Shown here: one piece after another, positions 43,374-46,255 of the stretch
Layout of the letters: each line of letters starts with the position of its first letter
Numbering within the stretch: the stretch's first letter is position 1
Origin: Candidatus Endomicrobiellum cubanum
Lineage (GTDB): Bacteria; Elusimicrobiota; Endomicrobiia; Endomicrobiales; Endomicrobiaceae
NCBI GenBank assembly: GCA_031269735.1
Contig: JAISYS010000043.1
Location: 1-46,255, forward strand
Length of the DNA stretch: 46,255 nt
Direction of reading: 5' to 3'
Position numbers and translations under genes: made by a program
The notes under the pieces: generated by a model
Database searches by the model: none
Told to the model about the DNA's origin: nothing
The model's input: the letters and a program-made list of their open reading frames with translations, nothing else

Positions 43374-45971
43374 ATGGATTTAGATTTGTTTAATGAAAAA
43401 CAAGAAGTTTATTTTGCTAATAATGCAAAAACTTTTATAGCAATACCTGACTTGCCTGAATCCTTGCAACCTCTAATTGACATTGCCAATAATATGTGGT
43501 GGTGTTGGAATAGTGATGCAGTAGAACTTTTTAGAAGAATGGATAGAGACTTGTGGGAAGAAACTTACCATAGTCCCAAAATAGTATTTGAAAAAATTTC
43601 TCAAGAAAAATTAATTGAATTATCTCAAGACGATAGCTTTATTTCACAAATTGAAAGAGTTAAAAATTCTCTTGATAGATATATGAATATGCGCACATGG
43701 TACGATCAAGAATGTACGGATTATTCTAATTTTAAGTTTGTGTATTTTTCTACAGAATATGCTATACATGAAAGTCTTCCTATATATTCTGGAGGACTTG
43801 GAATTTTATCTGGTGATCATTTAAAATCTGCAAGTGATATGGGACTTCCTCTTGTTGGAGTAGGCCTTTTATATAAATATGGCTATTTTAAGCAATTATT
43901 AAGTAGTGACGGACTTCAACAAGAAGAACATATTGAAAATAATTTTTTACATATGCCTTTACAAGTTGTAAAAAATGAAGATGGATCTGAGCTAATAATA
44001 GAAATAGATACCAACGTAGAAAAAATATATGCAAAAGTTTGGAAAATCCAAGTAGGCAGAATTCCTCTTTACTTATTAGACACATATCTAGACAAAAATT
44101 CTGATTATATGAAAAATATTACAGGACAGCTCTATGGTGGAGATAGGGATATGCGTATACGTCAAGAAATTGTTTTAGGCGTTGGAGGCATGAAACTATT
44201 AAGAGCTTTAAATATAGAACCTGATGTTATACATATAAATGAAGGACATTCTGCATTTTTACTTTTAGAAAAAATTAGACAATATATTAAAGATTTTAAC
44301 CTTTCTTTTGAGGCTGCTTTCCAAATGGTAAAGAGCACAAGTGTGTTTACAACTCACACCCCAGTACCAGCTGGAAATGAAGTTTTTTCAGCTGATTTAT
44401 TTCTTAAATATTTTGACAAACTTTGTAAAGAGATTGGAATCACAAAAGAACAGCTTTTGCAATTGGGAGCTTTTCCTACCAAAGATTATAAAAATTTAAA
44501 AGATTTTTCAATGACAATTCTCGCTTTAAAAACTGTAAATAAGGCTAATGGTGTAAGCAGATTGCATTCAACGGTTTGTAGAGATATGTGGCAAGGTATT
44601 TGGGCGAGTCTTCCAAGAAAAGAAATACCAATAACATACATAACAAATGGGATACATACCAACACTTGGATTTCCTATGAATTTTCAGGGCTTTTTAATA
44701 GATACCTTGGAGATGCTTGGAGAGATGAGCCTGCAAATCATGCTGTTTGGGATAGGGTTTGGCATATACCTGATGCAGAGTTGTGGAGAAGTCATGAAAG
44801 GAGAAGAGAACGCTTAGTTTCTTTTGCAAGGTCAAGACTATGTCATCAACTTGAAAGAAATGGTGCATCACAAAAAATGTTAAGTTATGCTGATGAAGTT
44901 TTAGATCCAGATGCACTTACAATAGGTTTTGCACGGAGGTTTGCAACATATAAGAGAGGTAATTTAATATTTAAAGATTTGCAAAGAATAAAGAAAATTC
45001 TTACTAATAAGTATTTTCCCGTTCAGATAATTATTGCTGGTAAAGCACATCCTCAGGATACTGCTGGTAAAGCAATAATACAAAATATAGTAGAATTATC
45101 TAAAGATCCAGAACTTGTACATAAAATAGTATTCTTAGAAGAATATGATGTAAATGTTGCTCACTACTTAGTACAAGGTACAGATATTTGGCTTAACAAC
45201 CCTTTAAGGCCGGAAGAAGCTTCTGGTACGAGTGGTATGAAAGCTGCAGTAAATGGTGTTATAAACTTTAGTGTTTTAGATGGTTGGTGGTGTGAAGGTT
45301 ATAATAAAAATAATGGTTGGACTATAGGTTCTATAAATTATTATACGGATAGAGCTTATCAAGATGAAGTTGAAAGTAATGATATTTATGAAGTTTTGGA
45401 AAAAGAAATTATTCCATTATTTTTTACGCGTGGACAAGATGGTATTCCTAGAGGATGGATACAAAAAATGAAATTTTCTATGCAAACTTTAGGCTCAGTA
45501 TTTAATACGAATAGAATGATTGAAGAATATACAAGAAAATTCTATATTCCAACTTCTATACAGCACAATAAAATGATGCAGAATAATTTTGAGCTTGCAA
45601 ATAAAAAAGCTCAATGGTTAAAAAATATATATACTAGTTGGGACAATGTTAAAATAATTTCATATAGTGATAATATGTCTAATGAGGTAAAAATATCCAA
45701 AGAAGTTACTATTAACGCTAAGGTATATTTAGGTGAACTTTCTCCAGATGATATATCTGTGCAAGTTTATAGTGGATATATAGATACAAACAAAGCTATA
45801 AATAGTGCTGTAGCAAATGAAATGTATTTAGTTAGTAAAGATGGCGATAATTATATTTTTGAGGCTAAGATCATAATTGATAAGGTTGGCAAAAATGGTT
45901 ATACAATAAGAATTTTACCTAACTATAATGGAGAGATTCAATATATACCTGAACTAATTAAATGGGTATAA
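43374..45971 (+). CDS. glgP: Alpha-glucan (glycogen/maltodextrin) phosphorylase
   Basis: The 865-residue protein releases glucose-1-phosphate from alpha-1,4-glucans. It belongs to the shorter bacterial/archaeal alpha-glucan phosphorylase group. It has an N-terminal NMWWCWNSDAVELFRRMD region, YFSTEYAIHESLPIYSGGLG, VIHINEGHSAFLLLEK, FTTHTPVPAGNEVF, YITNGIHTNTW, GFARRFATYKRGNL and the PLP site EASGTSGMKAAVNG (Lys at about 623). An AAAGGAG site precedes the ATG. No other glycogen gene is in the window. Confidence 0.95.
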   Translation: MDLDLFNEKQEVYFANNAKTFIAIPDLPESLQPLIDIANNMWWCWNSDAVELFRRMDRDLWEETYHSPKIVFEKISQEKLIELSQDDSFISQIERVKNSLDRYMNMRTWYDQECTDYSNFKFVYFSTEYAIHESLPIYSGGLGILSGDHLKSASDMGLPLVGVGLLYKYGYFKQLLSSDGLQQEEHIENNFLHMPLQVVKNEDGSELIIEIDTNVEKIYAKVWKIQVGRIPLYLLDTYLDKNSDYMKNITGQLYGGDRDMRIRQEIVLGVGGMKLLRALNIEPDVIHINEGHSAFLLLEKIRQYIKDFNLSFEAAFQMVKSTSVFTTHTPVPAGNEVFSADLFLKYFDKLCKEIGITKEQLLQLGAFPTKDYKNLKDFSMTILALKTVNKANGVSRLHSTVCRDMWQGIWASLPRKEIPITYITNGIHTNTWISYEFSGLFNRYLGDAWRDEPANHAVWDRVWHIPDAELWRSHERRRERLVSFARSRLCHQLERNGASQKMLSYADEVLDPDALTIGFARRFATYKRGNLIFKDLQRIKKILTNKYFPVQIIIAGKAHPQDTAGKAIIQNIVELSKDPELVHKIVFLEEYDVNVAHYLVQGTDIWLNNPLRPEEASGTSGMKAAVNGVINFSVLDGWWCEGYNKNNGWTIGSINYYTDRAYQDEVESNDIYEVLEKEIIPLFFTRGQDGIPRGWIQKMKFSMQTLGSVFNTNRMIEEYTRKFYIPTSIQHNKMMQNNFELANKKAQWLKNIYTSWDNVKIISYSDNMSNEVKISKEVTINAKVYLGELSPDDISVQVYSGYIDTNKAINSAVANEMYLVSKDGDNYIFEAKIIIDKVGKNGYTIRILPNYNGEIQYIPELIKWV

Positions 45972-45972
45972 A

Positions 45973-46060
45973 ATGATGAGCTATGATTTTTTGCTTTAGA
46001 TGGTACTTTAGTAGACTCTCAAATGGGTTTAACAATTATTGTAAATTTGATTAGAGCTGA
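45973..46060 (+). pseudogene. HAD phosphatase N-terminal stump
   Basis: After a frame break in a T-run, the sequence reads LDGTLVDSQMGLTIIVNLIRA, the motif I region of a phosphoglycolate-phosphatase-like HAD protein. The literal frame from the ATG stops after eight codons. Adding one T would give FALDGTLVDS, in which the nucleophile Asp is Ala. It starts 1 bp after the phosphorylase stop and ends after about 30 codons. Confidence 0.55.
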
Positions 46061-46126
46061 TTCTGTTAGGTGTAGAGCAAGTTAGGGCTTACTAAGGTAA
46101 ATTTTTACAAGCCAACAGGGGACATA

Positions 46127-46255
46127 TTATATTTTTACAGCAAACTTTTTGACTTGAGTTTTACCGGAATCAGTTTTTATAGTTATAAAATAAACACCAG
46201 GAGCAACTTTATCTCCATTCTCATTTCTCAAGTCCCATCTAAGTAACTTCTTGTT
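46127..46255 (-). CDS. C-terminus of a secreted protein with FlgD-Ig/T9SS-like tail, runs off right edge
   Basis: The last 42 codons of a minus-strand gene read WDLRNENGDKVAPGVYF then ITIKTDSGKTQVKKFAVKI and stop. The pattern WDxRNxxGxxVxPGVYFxxIKT...KTxxKKFxVxx is that of FlgD-like Ig or type IX-like C-terminal domains on large secreted or surface proteins. The body of the protein is outside the window. Confidence 0.75.
   Translation of the reverse strand, partial: NKKLLRWDLRNENGDKVAPGVYFITIKTDSGKTQVKKFAVKI

Overview
This is a 46 kb stretch of an AT-rich bacterial chromosome. It carries a meso-diaminopimelate-type dcw (division and cell wall) cluster, lipoprotein-type binding proteins, a class II (B12-dependent) ribonucleotide reductase with B12 salvage genes, many frameshifted genes and small dispersed repeats. 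That combination suggests an anaerobic, host-associated bacterium undergoing genome reduction. My best guess from memory is an Endomicrobium-type member of the Elusimicrobiota (termite-flagellate endosymbionts). No rRNA or other decisive marker is present, so this placement is inference.

Layout. 1-1.7 kb: a Zn-ribbon coiled-coil protein, RNase P RNA and a half-size TauE/SafE permease. 1.7-4.6 kb: rsmH, ftsL, ftsI. 4.6-8.1 kb: an interruption of the dcw cluster holding a broken Fic gene and, on the minus strand, a decayed trp operon. That operon keeps its promoter, a Trp-rich leader peptide and an attenuator, then has a complete trpF, a truncated trpB and a frameshifted trpD fused to a transposase tail. 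8.4-15.9 kb: murE, murF, mraY, murD, ftsW, murG, ending in a surE stump. 15.9-21.9 kb: a degraded accessory island. It contains two copies of a proline-rich peptide 3' end, an AAA-ATPase/PD-(D/E)XK gene, an IS30 remnant, a frameshifted radical SAM/SPASM gene, an ABC exporter with one in-frame stop and a small membrane protein. I read this as the remains of a ribosomally made, modified peptide (RiPP) system. 22-31 kb: uvrB, a small secreted protein, a DUF948-like/YtxH pair, tRNA-Phe and tRNA-Thr, then nrdR-nrdJ-dcd-guaA. 30.6-35.4 kb: pstS-pstC-pstA-pstB-pstB-phoU. 35.4-43 kb: an orphan sugar-type binding lipoprotein, a HAD phosphatase, a broken GGQ release-factor-like gene, radC, a glutaredoxin/FTR-rubredoxin pair, and btuR-btuF-btuC-btuD. 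43-46 kb: a glucan phosphorylase, a HAD stump and the C-terminus of a secreted protein.

How the parts fit. The dcw genes build and polymerise lipid II. NrdJ needs adenosylcobalamin, which BtuFCD (uptake) and BtuR (adenosylation) would provide; the glutaredoxin and FTR-like pair could supply electrons. The Pst set imports phosphate, with two PstB subunits whose degenerate motifs are complementary. A family of roughly 150 bp inverted-repeat elements and their short derivatives sits in at least seven intergenic gaps. One of these carries fourteen copies of a 5 bp repeat.
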